From positions 1-30,344 of the forward strand of contig JAYTCQ010000221.1 of the NCBI GenBank assembly GCA_043736395.1: 30,344 nucleotides of DNA, given 5' to 3'. Source of the DNA: JAFDVL01 sp043736395 (GTDB lineage: Bacteria > Acidobacteriota > Blastocatellia > RBC074). Below are positions 15,846 through 24,151 of this stretch, piece after piece; positions within the stretch are counted from its first letter, which is position 1, and every line of letters starts with the position of its first letter. Under the pieces are notes generated by a model. It searched no databases and was not told the DNA's origin. It worked only from the letters and a program-made list of their open reading frames with translations. The position numbers and the translations under genes were made by a program.

Positions 15846-15870
15846 GAAATACACCAGTCCTTGAAATCAA

Positions 15871-15910
15871 TATCGATAGATCAAGCAAAATCTGCCTTGA
15901 TTTATCGATA
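15871..15910. promoter_or_regulatory. Palindrome upstream of the acyltransferase gene
   Basis: TATCGATAGATCAAG (15871-15885) and its near reverse complement (15896-15910) match at 14 of 15 positions around a 10-nt centre. It ends 25 nt before the acyltransferase start codon, a typical place for an operator or a leader stem-loop. It belongs to the 466-nt gene-free stretch 15846-16311. Confidence 0.5.
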
Positions 15911-16006
15911 AAATTTAGAGTGAGAAAATTGAACTGCTCAAGATAGAGGGGCTGGCTAAATAGTTGCAGAATGCCGGAATAAACAGGGGATTTTATTGGG
16001 GATAAG

Positions 16007-16055
16007 TACAATTTCAAATGTACTTACAATAAAAATTGTAAACCATTTACAATTT
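16007..16055. promoter_or_regulatory. Cluster of TTACAAT/ATTGTAA half-sites
   Basis: TTACAAT occurs at 16024-16030, ATTGTAA at 16035-16041 and TTACAAT at 16047-16053; a shorter TACAAT lies at 16007-16012. The three full sites start 11 and 12 nt apart, about one helical turn. The last two form a perfect 10-bp inverted repeat around CCA (16033-16042 and 16046-16055). This looks like a multi-site operator in the divergent region between the acyltransferase and the DUF4175 gene. Confidence 0.5.
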
Positions 16056-16215
16056 GCAGCAAAGTAATAATTTTTCTTTTTTATTGGTTTGACAGGGGGT
16101 AACGAGGGTAAACGGTTCTTGAGTGTCATTTGGTAAGCTTCGAATGGATTCGCAACATAGAAAAATCAGAGTCTGGTCGCTTCGGGAGAGAATTCTTGAT
16201 ATTCTGATTAAGTTG

Positions 16216-16245
16216 TTGGTCTTCAAAGCTACCAGCAGTTATAAT
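16216..16245 (+). promoter_or_regulatory. Candidate promoter of the DUF4175 gene
   Basis: TATAAT at 16240-16245 is a perfect -10 element, with TTGGTC 18 nt upstream as a weak -35. It would give a leader of about 60 nt ahead of ATG 16312. A second TTGACA at 16089-16094 has no good -10. Confidence 0.45.
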
Positions 16246-16311
16246 CGGAGAGTTCGCTGTTCGGTTCCCTCATTCTTTTGTCAAATTCTTTTTTCGGATT
16301 TGGAGGCAGTC

Positions 16312-19300
16312 ATGTCTGACAATAGCCAGTTATCAAATATTATTAATACTGTCCGTTTGCGTCGTCGGACGTTAGCAATTTTTAAAGGTACAGCAGTGAC
16401 AATCGCATTTGCAGCAGGGATGCTGTTGCTGATTGCATTTGCAGCGTATCGCTATCGCTACCACAACGGAACGCTGATCGGATTGCGCTTTGCGGCGATC
16501 GCGGGATTATTGGCTTCAGCGTATTTCTTCCTCGTTCGTCCACTGCGGCAAAAACTCTCTGATTTGAAAATTGCCCGCCTCATCGAAGAGAAACACGAAG
16601 GATTGCAAGACCGTCTGGCGACTGCCGTAGAATTTGAAGACCGCAAACATCAGCCTGTCATTGCGCGTTTGCTCGAAGACGCGAATCAAAAAGTCGGTGA
16701 AGTTAATGCTGATGAAATTGTGCCGCGTAAAAGATTATTTGGCTACGGCGGACTGGCAGCGGCGGCGGTCGCATTATTTGTTGGCGCAATTTTGTTTGGG
16801 CCAAAAGAATTGACGAGCGGCTTAACAAATCTCGTGAAGCCTGTCAGTGCTGCGAGTTTATTGAATCCGACTGCGCCACGTATTGAAGTCAAACCTGGAA
16901 CTGCGCGTGTGCCGAAAGGCTCTGATCAGAAATTTACAGCGAAGCTGATTAACTTCACTGAAGAAAAGCCCGTCACTTTTTATTATCGCAAAGCCGGAAC
17001 CGAAGATCAGTGGATCGGGCAGCCGATGGAAGCCGCCAAGAACAAAAACGAATTCCAATATTTCATTTTCAATATTCAGGACACTATTGAATATTTTGTC
17101 GAATCCGAAACCGTCAAATCTGAAACGTTCAAAATGGATGTCGTAGATTTGCCGTACGTCAGTCGCCTCGACATTACCTTAAATTATCCGGCGTACACCG
17201 GAATGCCCACAAAAACTGAAGAAGACAGTGGCGATATTGCCGCGCTTGCCGGAACGGTTGCTTCAATAAAAGCTTTCGTCAGCAAGCAAGCCAAAGCCGC
17301 ATTTATCGTGATGAAAGACGGGCGCAAAATTGCGATGACGCCCGGCGAACAAAAAATTGAAGATGGTTCGGTAGAGCATTATTTTACAGGTGGATTAACG
17401 GTCGCAGGAAACAGCAGCTACCACATCGAACTTGTCAGCGTGGAGGGTGAAACCTACAACGGATCGAACGAACACGATATTACGGTGCTCGAAGATGAAC
17501 CTCCGACCGTGACGTTTGAGAAGCCCGGACGTGACACGAAAGCCACCAGCATCGAAGAAATTTTCACCTCCGCCAAAGCCGAAGATGATTACGGTGTGGC
17601 TTCGATGGAACTGGTATATTCTGTTAATGGCGGCGAAGAGAAAAAAGTTCCTCTACAAAATTTGCAACGCGAGACCGCGAAAACATTGACCGGAGCGCAT
17701 ACTTTCTTTCTCGAAGAATATGGTTTGAAGCCGGGAGATTTTGTTTCGTACTACGCCAAAGCTCGTGACGCGCAGCATGAAACAACAAGTGATATTTACT
17801 TTATCGAAATCAAACCGTTCGAAAAAGAATTTCGTCAGAGCCAACAGGCAGGCGGTCAGGGACAAGGTCAGGGCGAACAGGAACAGGCTTTGCCGAAGCG
17901 TCAAAAGGACATCATTGCTGCGACGTTTAGAATTGTTCGTGAAGAGCCAAAATATTCTGCGGCAGACAAAGCTGAGAACTATAATACGGTGACTTTGGCA
18001 CAGGAGAAATTACGCGAGGACGCGCTGGGATTGATCGAACGCATCAAGCGACGAATTGTCGGAATGACCCAGGGCGCCGAAAAATTCAATGAATTAATTG
18101 GTAATATCTCGCAAGCGACTAAAGAAATGGAGGGCGCGGCGAAAGAATTAAAAGCGCAGCATGCAAATTTGGCTCTGCCATTTGAGCAACGCGCTTTGCA
18201 ACAGTTGTTAAGGGCAGATGCGATCTTCCGCGAGATTCAAGTCAACATGAGTCAGTCGCAAGGACAGGGACAAGGGCAGCAACAGCAATCGGAAGAATTA
18301 GCTGATTTGTTTGAGCTGGAACTGGACAAAATGAAGAACCAGTACGAGACGCTCAACCGCGAACAAAAACAGCAGGGCCAGCAACAAGACGATCAAACAA
18401 AAAATAAATTGGAAGAACTGGCTCGTCGCCAACAAAAAGAATTAGAACAGCAACAACGACGTGGTCAACAAGCCCGTAATCAACAAGGTGGAGGCGGCGG
18501 AGGCTCGCGGCAGCAACAGGAATTAATTGAAGAAGCGAAGAAGCAGGCTCGTGAACTTGAAAAACTTTCACGTGAACGTCGCGATCCGCAAATGCAACGC
18601 GCTGCCGACCAGTTAAAACAAGCTGCCGAAGAAATGCAGAAAGCGCAAAATGCTCAGCAAAATGGCAATTCGCAAGAAGCGCAATCGCAAATGCAACGCG
18701 CAATGGAAAAACTGCAACAGGCTTCGCAGCAGGTCAACAATAATCAAAAAGGACAGAGCGGAAATTCAGTCCAGGATTTAAAAAATCGCGCTTCGAATGC
18801 CGCGCAACAACAACAAGACATTCAGAAAAAACTGGATGATTTGCAGCGCAAAGGCAATGATCCATCAGCTCAGGAATCGCGCCAGAATTTGATGGACAAG
18901 AAAAATGAACTGGCGAATCAGGTCGGAAATATTGAACGCGAATTAGATCAGACAGCGCGTGGCATGAGCGGCGAACAGCAAAAAGCCGCCGATCAATTAC
19001 GCGAAGCCGCTTCGGGGTTACGCCGTAATCAGGTAACGAATCGCATTCGCCGCAACAATCAAAATATCGCCGGTAATCAAATGGAGGCCGCCCGCGAAGG
19101 CGAAAAAGTCATTCAGCAAAATCTGAATGACTTAGTGAATCAATTGCAATCCGCTGAACAATCCGCCAAACAGGGTGCAAAGGCGCAAACCGGAAAAGGT
19201 GGAGACGCAGAAGCTACGTTGGAGAAAACGCGACAGTTAGCCGACAACCTTGAATCGCTGCGCAAGCGTTTACAGAATAAAGGACAGGGACAAGGGAATC

Positions 19301-20148
19301 AGGAAAGAGAGCCGGGACAAGGGCAGCAACAGGCTCGCAATGGTCAACCAGGGCAAGGGCAACAGCCAGGCCAGCAACCTGGACAACAATCCGGTCAGCA
19401 AAATCAACGCGGACAACAACAGGGTCAGCAGGGTCAAGGACAACAACCAGGTCAAGGTCAGGGTCAACAGCAAGCCCGCAATAATCAGTCTGGTCAGCGC
19501 GGACAACAGGGGCAGGGGCAGCAGCCGGGGCAACAAGGTCAAGGACAACAAGGTCAAGGCCAGCAACAGGGTCAGCAAGGCCAGGGTCAACAAGGTCAAG
19601 GACAACAGGGGCAAGGGCAGCAGGGACAAGGCCAAGGTCAGGGGCAACAAGGTCAGCGCGGTCAGGGACAAGGGCAGGGACAGCAAAACGGTGGTCAGAG
19701 CGGAGGAGGAGGTCAGCGACAAGGTGGACAATACAACCCGAGCGGAATGCCCGGAGGTGGTGGAGTACCGATGGGTGGTGATCGCCAAACCGGCGCAGAA
19801 CTCCGCGAACGGATGCGAGAAGCTCAGGACTTGCGCCAACAATTAGCGCGTCAGGGCAAAGGCGGAGAACTCACCGCCGGACTCGACAAAGCCATTCGTG
19901 AAATGCAGCAAATGATGAACCAATCTTTGGGTGATGACAACGCTACAGCACAGCGGTTAAAGGCTGAAGTCATCGAACCGCTACGTCAAATCGAAGTTGA
20001 ACTCAGCAAGCGTCTGCAACTGAAACAAGGCGCGGGAAATTTACGGTTAGCTGATGAAGGTGCAGCACCGGAACGCTATCGCCGTTTGGTGGATGAATAT
20101 TATAAGAAATTATCGAAACGGAATTCGTTAATGCCGGACGGCAAATAA
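16312..20148 (+). CDS. DUF4175-like giant membrane protein with Gln-Gly-rich tail
   Basis: This 1278-residue protein has three membrane helices near its start (about 24-46, 54-75 and 143-163). A periplasmic-looking beta-rich region with Ig-like segments follows (about 180-520). The second half is very long, Gln/Glu/Lys-rich and predicted coiled coil, interrupted by a Gln-Gly tract (about 986-1143). A short structured C-terminus (about 1165-1278) ends the protein. The arrangement matches DUF4175-type proteins, which often sit near MoxR/DUF58/von Willebrand gene sets; none is visible here. Function is unknown, though a cell-envelope role is plausible. GGAGG just upstream selects ATG 16312; the open frame to 16123 lacks support. 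It appears monocistronic. Confidence 0.82.
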   Translation: MSDNSQLSNIINTVRLRRRTLAIFKGTAVTIAFAAGMLLLIAFAAYRYRYHNGTLIGLRFAAIAGLLASAYFFLVRPLRQKLSDLKIARLIEEKHEGLQDRLATAVEFEDRKHQPVIARLLEDANQKVGEVNADEIVPRKRLFGYGGLAAAAVALFVGAILFGPKELTSGLTNLVKPVSAASLLNPTAPRIEVKPGTARVPKGSDQKFTAKLINFTEEKPVTFYYRKAGTEDQWIGQPMEAAKNKNEFQYFIFNIQDTIEYFVESETVKSETFKMDVVDLPYVSRLDITLNYPAYTGMPTKTEEDSGDIAALAGTVASIKAFVSKQAKAAFIVMKDGRKIAMTPGEQKIEDGSVEHYFTGGLTVAGNSSYHIELVSVEGETYNGSNEHDITVLEDEPPTVTFEKPGRDTKATSIEEIFTSAKAEDDYGVASMELVYSVNGGEEKKVPLQNLQRETAKTLTGAHTFFLEEYGLKPGDFVSYYAKARDAQHETTSDIYFIEIKPFEKEFRQSQQAGGQGQGQGEQEQALPKRQKDIIAATFRIVREEPKYSAADKAENYNTVTLAQEKLREDALGLIERIKRRIVGMTQGAEKFNELIGNISQATKEMEGAAKELKAQHANLALPFEQRALQQLLRADAIFREIQVNMSQSQGQGQGQQQQSEELADLFELELDKMKNQYETLNREQKQQGQQQDDQTKNKLEELARRQQKELEQQQRRGQQARNQQGGGGGGSRQQQELIEEAKKQARELEKLSRERRDPQMQRAADQLKQAAEEMQKAQNAQQNGNSQEAQSQMQRAMEKLQQASQQVNNNQKGQSGNSVQDLKNRASNAAQQQQDIQKKLDDLQRKGNDPSAQESRQNLMDKKNELANQVGNIERELDQTARGMSGEQQKAADQLREAASGLRRNQVTNRIRRNNQNIAGNQMEAAREGEKVIQQNLNDLVNQLQSAEQSAKQGAKAQTGKGGDAEATLEKTRQLADNLESLRKRLQNKGQGQGNQEREPGQGQQQARNGQPGQGQQPGQQPGQQSGQQNQRGQQQGQQGQGQQPGQGQGQQQARNNQSGQRGQQGQGQQPGQQGQGQQGQGQQQGQQGQGQQGQGQQGQGQQGQGQGQGQQGQRGQGQGQGQQNGGQSGGGGQRQGGQYNPSGMPGGGGVPMGGDRQTGAELRERMREAQDLRQQLARQGKGGELTAGLDKAIREMQQMMNQSLGDDNATAQRLKAEVIEPLRQIEVELSKRLQLKQGAGNLRLADEGAAPERYRRLVDEYYKKLSKRNSLMPDGK
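19270..19740 (+). repeat. Low-complexity Gln-Gly codon repeat within the DUF4175 gene
   Basis: About 470 nt of imperfect repeats of GGN-CAR (units such as CAAGGTCAAGGACAA) encode QGQGQQ-type runs. The bias creates long open frames in other frames, including a Leu-rich one on the minus strand, which are not genes. Synonymous third positions vary, so the peptide pattern, not just the DNA repeat, seems to be kept. Confidence 0.9.
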
Positions 20149-20232
20149 AAACAAGGTGACCTGTTCTAAACAAGTTGTCTCTGAGTCTAAGGATAGTGAA
20201 CCCATTCTCGAAACAGGGAAAGAGTCTACCGA

Positions 20233-20460
20233 TTAGATCACTCCCACAACTACTTCATAAATTGGCGGTGGGTGTCCGTTATCACGAAAAAGTTGGATAT
20301 AAACAGTTAGGAACCTGTCATTAATTCTTTCAACCAATGAGCGCAAGCCATGTCCAGGCAAACGAGATCCAACAAATGGACTGCAATTCCCACTAATATA
20401 AGTATTAGCCCCATCCTTTTTGCCAAGTATTAGGGGACGAGGAAAAATTCTTGACAGGTA
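20233..20460 (-). pseudogene. Possible gene remnant (C-terminal part, minus strand)
   Basis: A stop-free frame of 75 codons ends in TAA at 20233. Its translation has ordinary protein character, including GHGLRSLVERINDRF and LFRDNGHPPPIYEV. It has no ATG, GTG or early TTG start. GAGGAG stands 7 nt before an in-frame CTG (20457-20455), so a CTG-started 74-aa gene is conceivable. I do not recognise a family with confidence. A stop-free frame of this length can also occur by chance. Confidence 0.3.
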
Positions 20461-20595
20461 TTAACTCCTCTTCGGCTAATCGCAAAGCCATGGGCTATTT
20501 TTGCTAAAAAACGACATAAATCTGCTGCTTATAATTTACTGGCAACTCTAGCTGATCGTCACGCTTTAGTTGATTTTGATTATTGTCAAAATTGA
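20455..20595 (+). pseudogene. Possible gene remnant (C-terminal part, plus strand)
   Basis: A 46-codon stop-free frame ends in TGA at 20595 and translates to a basic, protein-like segment containing AKPWAIFAKKRHKSAAYN and ADRHALVDFDY. It has no start codon with a ribosome-binding site and is opened by a TGA at 20452. It lies back to back with the minus-strand remnant. The family is not recognised and chance is possible. Confidence 0.22.
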
Positions 20596-20715
20596 ACATG
20601 TGTAGGCAATCCTCCAAGTTGTTTCATAAACATCCGAGGAGCAAATGGTATATCAGTTCTGGTTATTCATTTTCCAATTCTTTGTGATCGACGTTTGGAT
20701 TTCCCCATATAACTC

Positions 20716-20826
20716 TCATATTGGCCAATTATTTCCAATCCTTCTTTGCGTCTCAACAATTGGTGTACTAGTGTTCAAAAGTAGGCTAACTGTGATCAAC
20801 GTAAATATTAATTTTATGATTTTCAT
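20716..20826 (-). CDS. Possible 36-aa secreted micropeptide
   Basis: ATG 20824-20826 opens a 36-codon frame whose N-terminus (MKIIKLIFTLITVSLLL) looks like a signal peptide. It lies 52 nt downstream of the trifunctional enzyme's stop on the same strand. There is no good ribosome-binding site at proper spacing, and the region is AT-rich, which favours hydrophobic codons by chance. Confidence 0.18.
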   Translation of the reverse strand: MKIIKLIFTLITVSLLLNTSTPIVETQRRIGNNWPI

Positions 20827-20878
20827 AGTGTTGAGAGTCGAGGAACCTTTGAAATCCTCTTTCTCTAATAAGTGCAGA

Positions 20879-23800
20879 TTATCTGGTGATTCCAGGCACG
20901 TTGGTGCAGGCAAGCCGATAGCCTTGTTTCATCACGATAATTGGAAAAAATCTTTCCAGAGCGTGGAGAATTGAACCATCGGGAGACACTGGTTCCCGGG
21001 GATAATCTTCCCATTTGAAACCTATTTCAAACAGGGGGCGAATCGCTGCCGTTCTTGCCCAGAACATCGTCCCAACGGGGAATAAAAAATATTCCGGCAG
21101 CGAATCTAATCCAAATTGCGCCGCCAGATTTTTTGCATACGATCTATTCTGTCCCCATCCAATCACGTTTGGATCATCCGGGAAGACCATTCCAATCGTA
21201 TTATCGTTCGCCATCCGAGTAAGAATTAAATCCGCCATGCGGTGTTTGCCGCCGACAAGGTTTTCAAGTAAAAATTGCCGCCAATCCCTGCTAATTAATT
21301 CGTAGTGGAGTGTTTTCTTAGTGTGGAGATGACCAATAATGTCATATCCATCGACGAGCGCCATTCCGAAAGCTGTCAGAAATGGACCAACATCGCGTCC
21401 GCAATTTGGGACTATCTTTATCTCAATAATTTTTCCAGAATATTCTTTAACGACCTGTGTCACCTCTAAGCGAACTTGTTCTGTCGGGACAGTCATGAAC
21501 AGGTCGGGGCGAATTTCATTTTTGCTCAGCCTATTCAAAATTTCGGGCAATAAGTCTGGGTAGTACACATGAATATGGAGAGCAATGCGCATCGAACTTG
21601 CGGTATCGTTCGAATTGTCGTTTGGAGTTATGACTTCATATTTCCAAGGGCCGTCAGGCTGACCTTCACGTAAATAATCAGCCAGTGGATCAGCTCCGGG
21701 TTGTGAGAGACCGTGTTGTTCAAGATATATTCCCGGATGAAAGCCAGGAAACAATTTTCTATTGCCCACACCTTTTGACCAGTTCTTAACATAGATCCGA
21801 ATGGCTTCATCAAGTGATTTTTTTTTCAAACTTGCAGGAAAGAAATAATCAAGTTGTGGACGCGATAACTTAGAAATTTCATCAATACTCGTGGCTTGCC
21901 GGGCGATAGTCTGACTGACGGTATCAGCGAGTTTTTCAATTTTCTCGGCGTAACAGGTTAGGTCAAATCGTTCGATCGCTAATTGTCGTGAGGCTGCTCC
22001 GATTTCCATCCGTCGGGCTTTTGACTCAATCAATGCCAGAACTTTAGCCGTCATTTCGCTCATGTCCAGATACGGGGCTACACAATCTTTACCCAGATCG
22101 GACGTCATCAGGATGTCTGCGAGACTGGAAGTTTTCTCAAAACAGACGACAGGAATTCCTTGAGAAATGGCCTCTATTGCATCAAGGGGTAAGGTGTCTA
22201 AGCGCGAGCAGCAAAGAAAAATATCTGCCGATTGGCAGGCTGCTTCCAGGTTAAAAGTTTCGGCTTCGATGAAAACATGTTGTTGGAGTCCAGAGCGGAG
22301 AATTTGATCGGCCAGAAGAAATGAATAGTCAGTCTCGTGAGAGTCATCACCCAGCCAGACAAACCTAAAGTTATTTTCAGGATTTGCTCGCTTGACTCTG
22401 GCGGCACATTCAATGAAAAGGTCTACGCCTTTCTTCATCTGAATTGATCCGGCGCCTAGCACCACGACTGTCTCTTTCGAAAGATTATCTGGGCGAATTA
22501 ATTTTTGGATTCTGACATTTTCATTTCCTTGGGGGGCGCTCCTGGCTTCGTCTAAAAATAAATTGCAGCGACTTGGTGGAATGATTTGGAAAGGACGATT
22601 CCCCAGCTCTGGAAAGGTCGAAACAAAATTTTCAAAGGTCTGATGCGAAGAGAAAACTACTTCATCCGACCATAGTAACGTTTGTGAAATTGCTTCAACA
22701 GGTTTCGGGTAAGTAGCAAATTCGTGAATTAAGGTAATCGTTGGAATAAGCCGTTCGGCGAGGGTGGGAAGCGCCTCACGGGATTCGATGCTGTTCACAA
22801 TTGCAAACTTGAACTGAAATAGGTTAACCAATTGATCAATAACAGTGTTCGCTAAATCTGCATTGTCCCTGAAAATTATAGGTCCGACAAAAAAAGCGCC
22901 GACTTGTCGAAAAGCCTCCATCATCTGACCGTCTCCAAGTACCAGCGAGATAACATTATATTTGCGCTGTAGTTCGTGAACCAGATTCAGACTGATAATC
23001 GGGGCTTCTGTCCGGGATGCGTTGTGAGTGACAACGAGGACGTTTTCTTTTGTTGAATCAGCCGATTGAGGTTTTCCTTGATGATCATTTTGAGATTGAT
23101 TAATTCCAGAGGCTTCTATATTTGAGAAATGTCGCAGGTAGAAATCTGCGTGCGTATTTATAATCTCAGTCGCCGTTGTGATGTCGTCCCTGCGTCTAAG
23201 CTTTATGATGGTCGGACGAATGGATTGTCGAATGGATTCTGGCGTCACCAGCGCGGCTGAATAATAAGCAATTTTTGCGATTTTTTTGGCTCCCCAATTA
23301 CCCGCAATAAATGCGTTCCTGAGCTTGAGCATTTTGCTATCGCTGATCTTTACAAGTTCAGTGTTGAGGTGGGCGATCTTTAAATCGCGGTCGGTTAGAA
23401 CCTGCTTGAGTTCCGTCAGTTGGCTTTTATGTTCGATGCCGCTGCCAAGCACGCGAAAGTAATTTTCACACCGCTGCCAGGCGTCAGGATGGGTGGCTTC
23501 ATCAAGCGCCAGCAACTCTGGCTCTCTTTCTTCGCCTACTAATAAGACACCGAGTCCGTGACTATGTTTGAAGTTAAAACCGGGGTAGCGCTGACTTAAT
23601 TCATCCCACAGTTGATGTACGCCGAAATCGCGTTCGTAGACGTTGGTATCGTGAAATAAGGCGACACCTCGCTTTGACAATTTTGGCAACCAGGTTTCGA
23701 AGTCGTGTTTCACGGCGTCGTATGTGTGAAGTCCGTCAATGTGCAATAAATCCACTGAACCGTCTGGAAATTGTTCCAGTGCTTCGTCAAACGTCATGCG

Positions 23801-24115
23801 CAGCAGTGTCGAGAAATGTTGGTAGCGCAAATCATGATATTCCATCAACGTCGGGTAGATGGATTTCTCATAAATTCCTGCATGTTCGTCGCCTTCCCAA
23901 GTGTCAACAGCATAAGCTTTTGTAGATAAATTGTTTTGCGTAATGGACTGGCAAAATGCGCAATACGAATTCCCGGAATGCGTGCCAAGTTCGACCAGTA
24001 CCTGCGGCTTGAGTAAGGAAACCAGCCAGGAGGCGAATGGAATATGACCAACCCAGGCACTCGGCGGGACTAGTCGCTGCGGTTCGATCAGTGAGGTTTC
24101 ATCAAAAAATTTCAT
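20879..24115 (-). CDS. Three-domain polysaccharide enzyme: methyltransferase, GT4 glycosyltransferase, RgpF-like domain
   Basis: This 1078-residue cytosolic protein fuses three modules. Residues about 35-200 are a Methyltransf_24-type SAM methyltransferase (VELGTHSGNS, LLHIDGLHTYDAV, ALFHDTN). A short coiled coil follows (about 230-270). Residues about 355-745 are a GT4-like glycosyltransferase (VVLGAGSIQMKKGVDLFIECA and RLDTLPLDAIEAISQGIPVV, in which the first Glu of the usual Ex7E motif is Asp). Residues about 870-1070 match the rhamnan synthesis protein F domain (HIHVYYPDLLPEILNRL, NCGRDVGPFL, IGHLHTKK, FPVGTMFWAR). Such fusions build and decorate cell-surface polysaccharides. It lies 36 nt downstream of the RDD gene on the same strand, with no clear ribosome-binding site, so translation may be coupled. 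It is unusually large for either glycosyltransferase family alone. Confidence 0.92.
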   Translation of the reverse strand: MKFFDETSLIEPQRLVPPSAWVGHIPFASWLVSLLKPQVLVELGTHSGNSYCAFCQSITQNNLSTKAYAVDTWEGDEHAGIYEKSIYPTLMEYHDLRYQHFSTLLRMTFDEALEQFPDGSVDLLHIDGLHTYDAVKHDFETWLPKLSKRGVALFHDTNVYERDFGVHQLWDELSQRYPGFNFKHSHGLGVLLVGEEREPELLALDEATHPDAWQRCENYFRVLGSGIEHKSQLTELKQVLTDRDLKIAHLNTELVKISDSKMLKLRNAFIAGNWGAKKIAKIAYYSAALVTPESIRQSIRPTIIKLRRRDDITTATEIINTHADFYLRHFSNIEASGINQSQNDHQGKPQSADSTKENVLVVTHNASRTEAPIISLNLVHELQRKYNVISLVLGDGQMMEAFRQVGAFFVGPIIFRDNADLANTVIDQLVNLFQFKFAIVNSIESREALPTLAERLIPTITLIHEFATYPKPVEAISQTLLWSDEVVFSSHQTFENFVSTFPELGNRPFQIIPPSRCNLFLDEARSAPQGNENVRIQKLIRPDNLSKETVVVLGAGSIQMKKGVDLFIECAARVKRANPENNFRFVWLGDDSHETDYSFLLADQILRSGLQQHVFIEAETFNLEAACQSADIFLCCSRLDTLPLDAIEAISQGIPVVCFEKTSSLADILMTSDLGKDCVAPYLDMSEMTAKVLALIESKARRMEIGAASRQLAIERFDLTCYAEKIEKLADTVSQTIARQATSIDEISKLSRPQLDYFFPASLKKKSLDEAIRIYVKNWSKGVGNRKLFPGFHPGIYLEQHGLSQPGADPLADYLREGQPDGPWKYEVITPNDNSNDTASSMRIALHIHVYYPDLLPEILNRLSKNEIRPDLFMTVPTEQVRLEVTQVVKEYSGKIIEIKIVPNCGRDVGPFLTAFGMALVDGYDIIGHLHTKKTLHYELISRDWRQFLLENLVGGKHRMADLILTRMANDNTIGMVFPDDPNVIGWGQNRSYAKNLAAQFGLDSLPEYFLFPVGTMFWARTAAIRPLFEIGFKWEDYPREPVSPDGSILHALERFFPIIVMKQGYRLACTNVPGITR

Positions 24116-24151
24116 GTCTGTAAGGTGTTTCGATAACTGGCTAGCGATAAA

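Larger units (their letters stand above)
20149..20878. other. Gene-poor stretch with possible gene remnants
   Basis: About 730 nt separate the DUF4175 stop from the trifunctional glycosyltransferase stop (convergent). No strong terminator hairpin is visible. The left half holds two possible truncated open frames on opposite strands (20233-20460 and 20455-20595). The right half is AT-rich; a plus-strand frame from 20645 and a minus-strand micro-ORF (20716-20826) are possible but unsupported. Confidence 0.4.

Noticed and set aside
16123..16311. N-terminal extension of the DUF4175 protein by 63 residues
   Set aside because: The extension covers the promoter region and has no ribosome-binding site, whereas ATG 16312 has GGAGG and leads directly into the membrane helices.
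19250..19846. Long alternative-frame open reading frames over the Gln-Gly tract, including a Leu-rich frame on the minus strand
   Set aside because: They arise from the codon repeat of the DUF4175 gene; they lack ribosome-binding sites and read as low-complexity shadows.
20645..20974. Plus-strand hydrophobic frame of 109 residues with GAGGAG close to its ATG
   Set aside because: Its second half is antisense to the conserved RgpF domain, the Shine-Dalgarno spacing is too short, and the hydrophobic half lies in AT-rich DNA.
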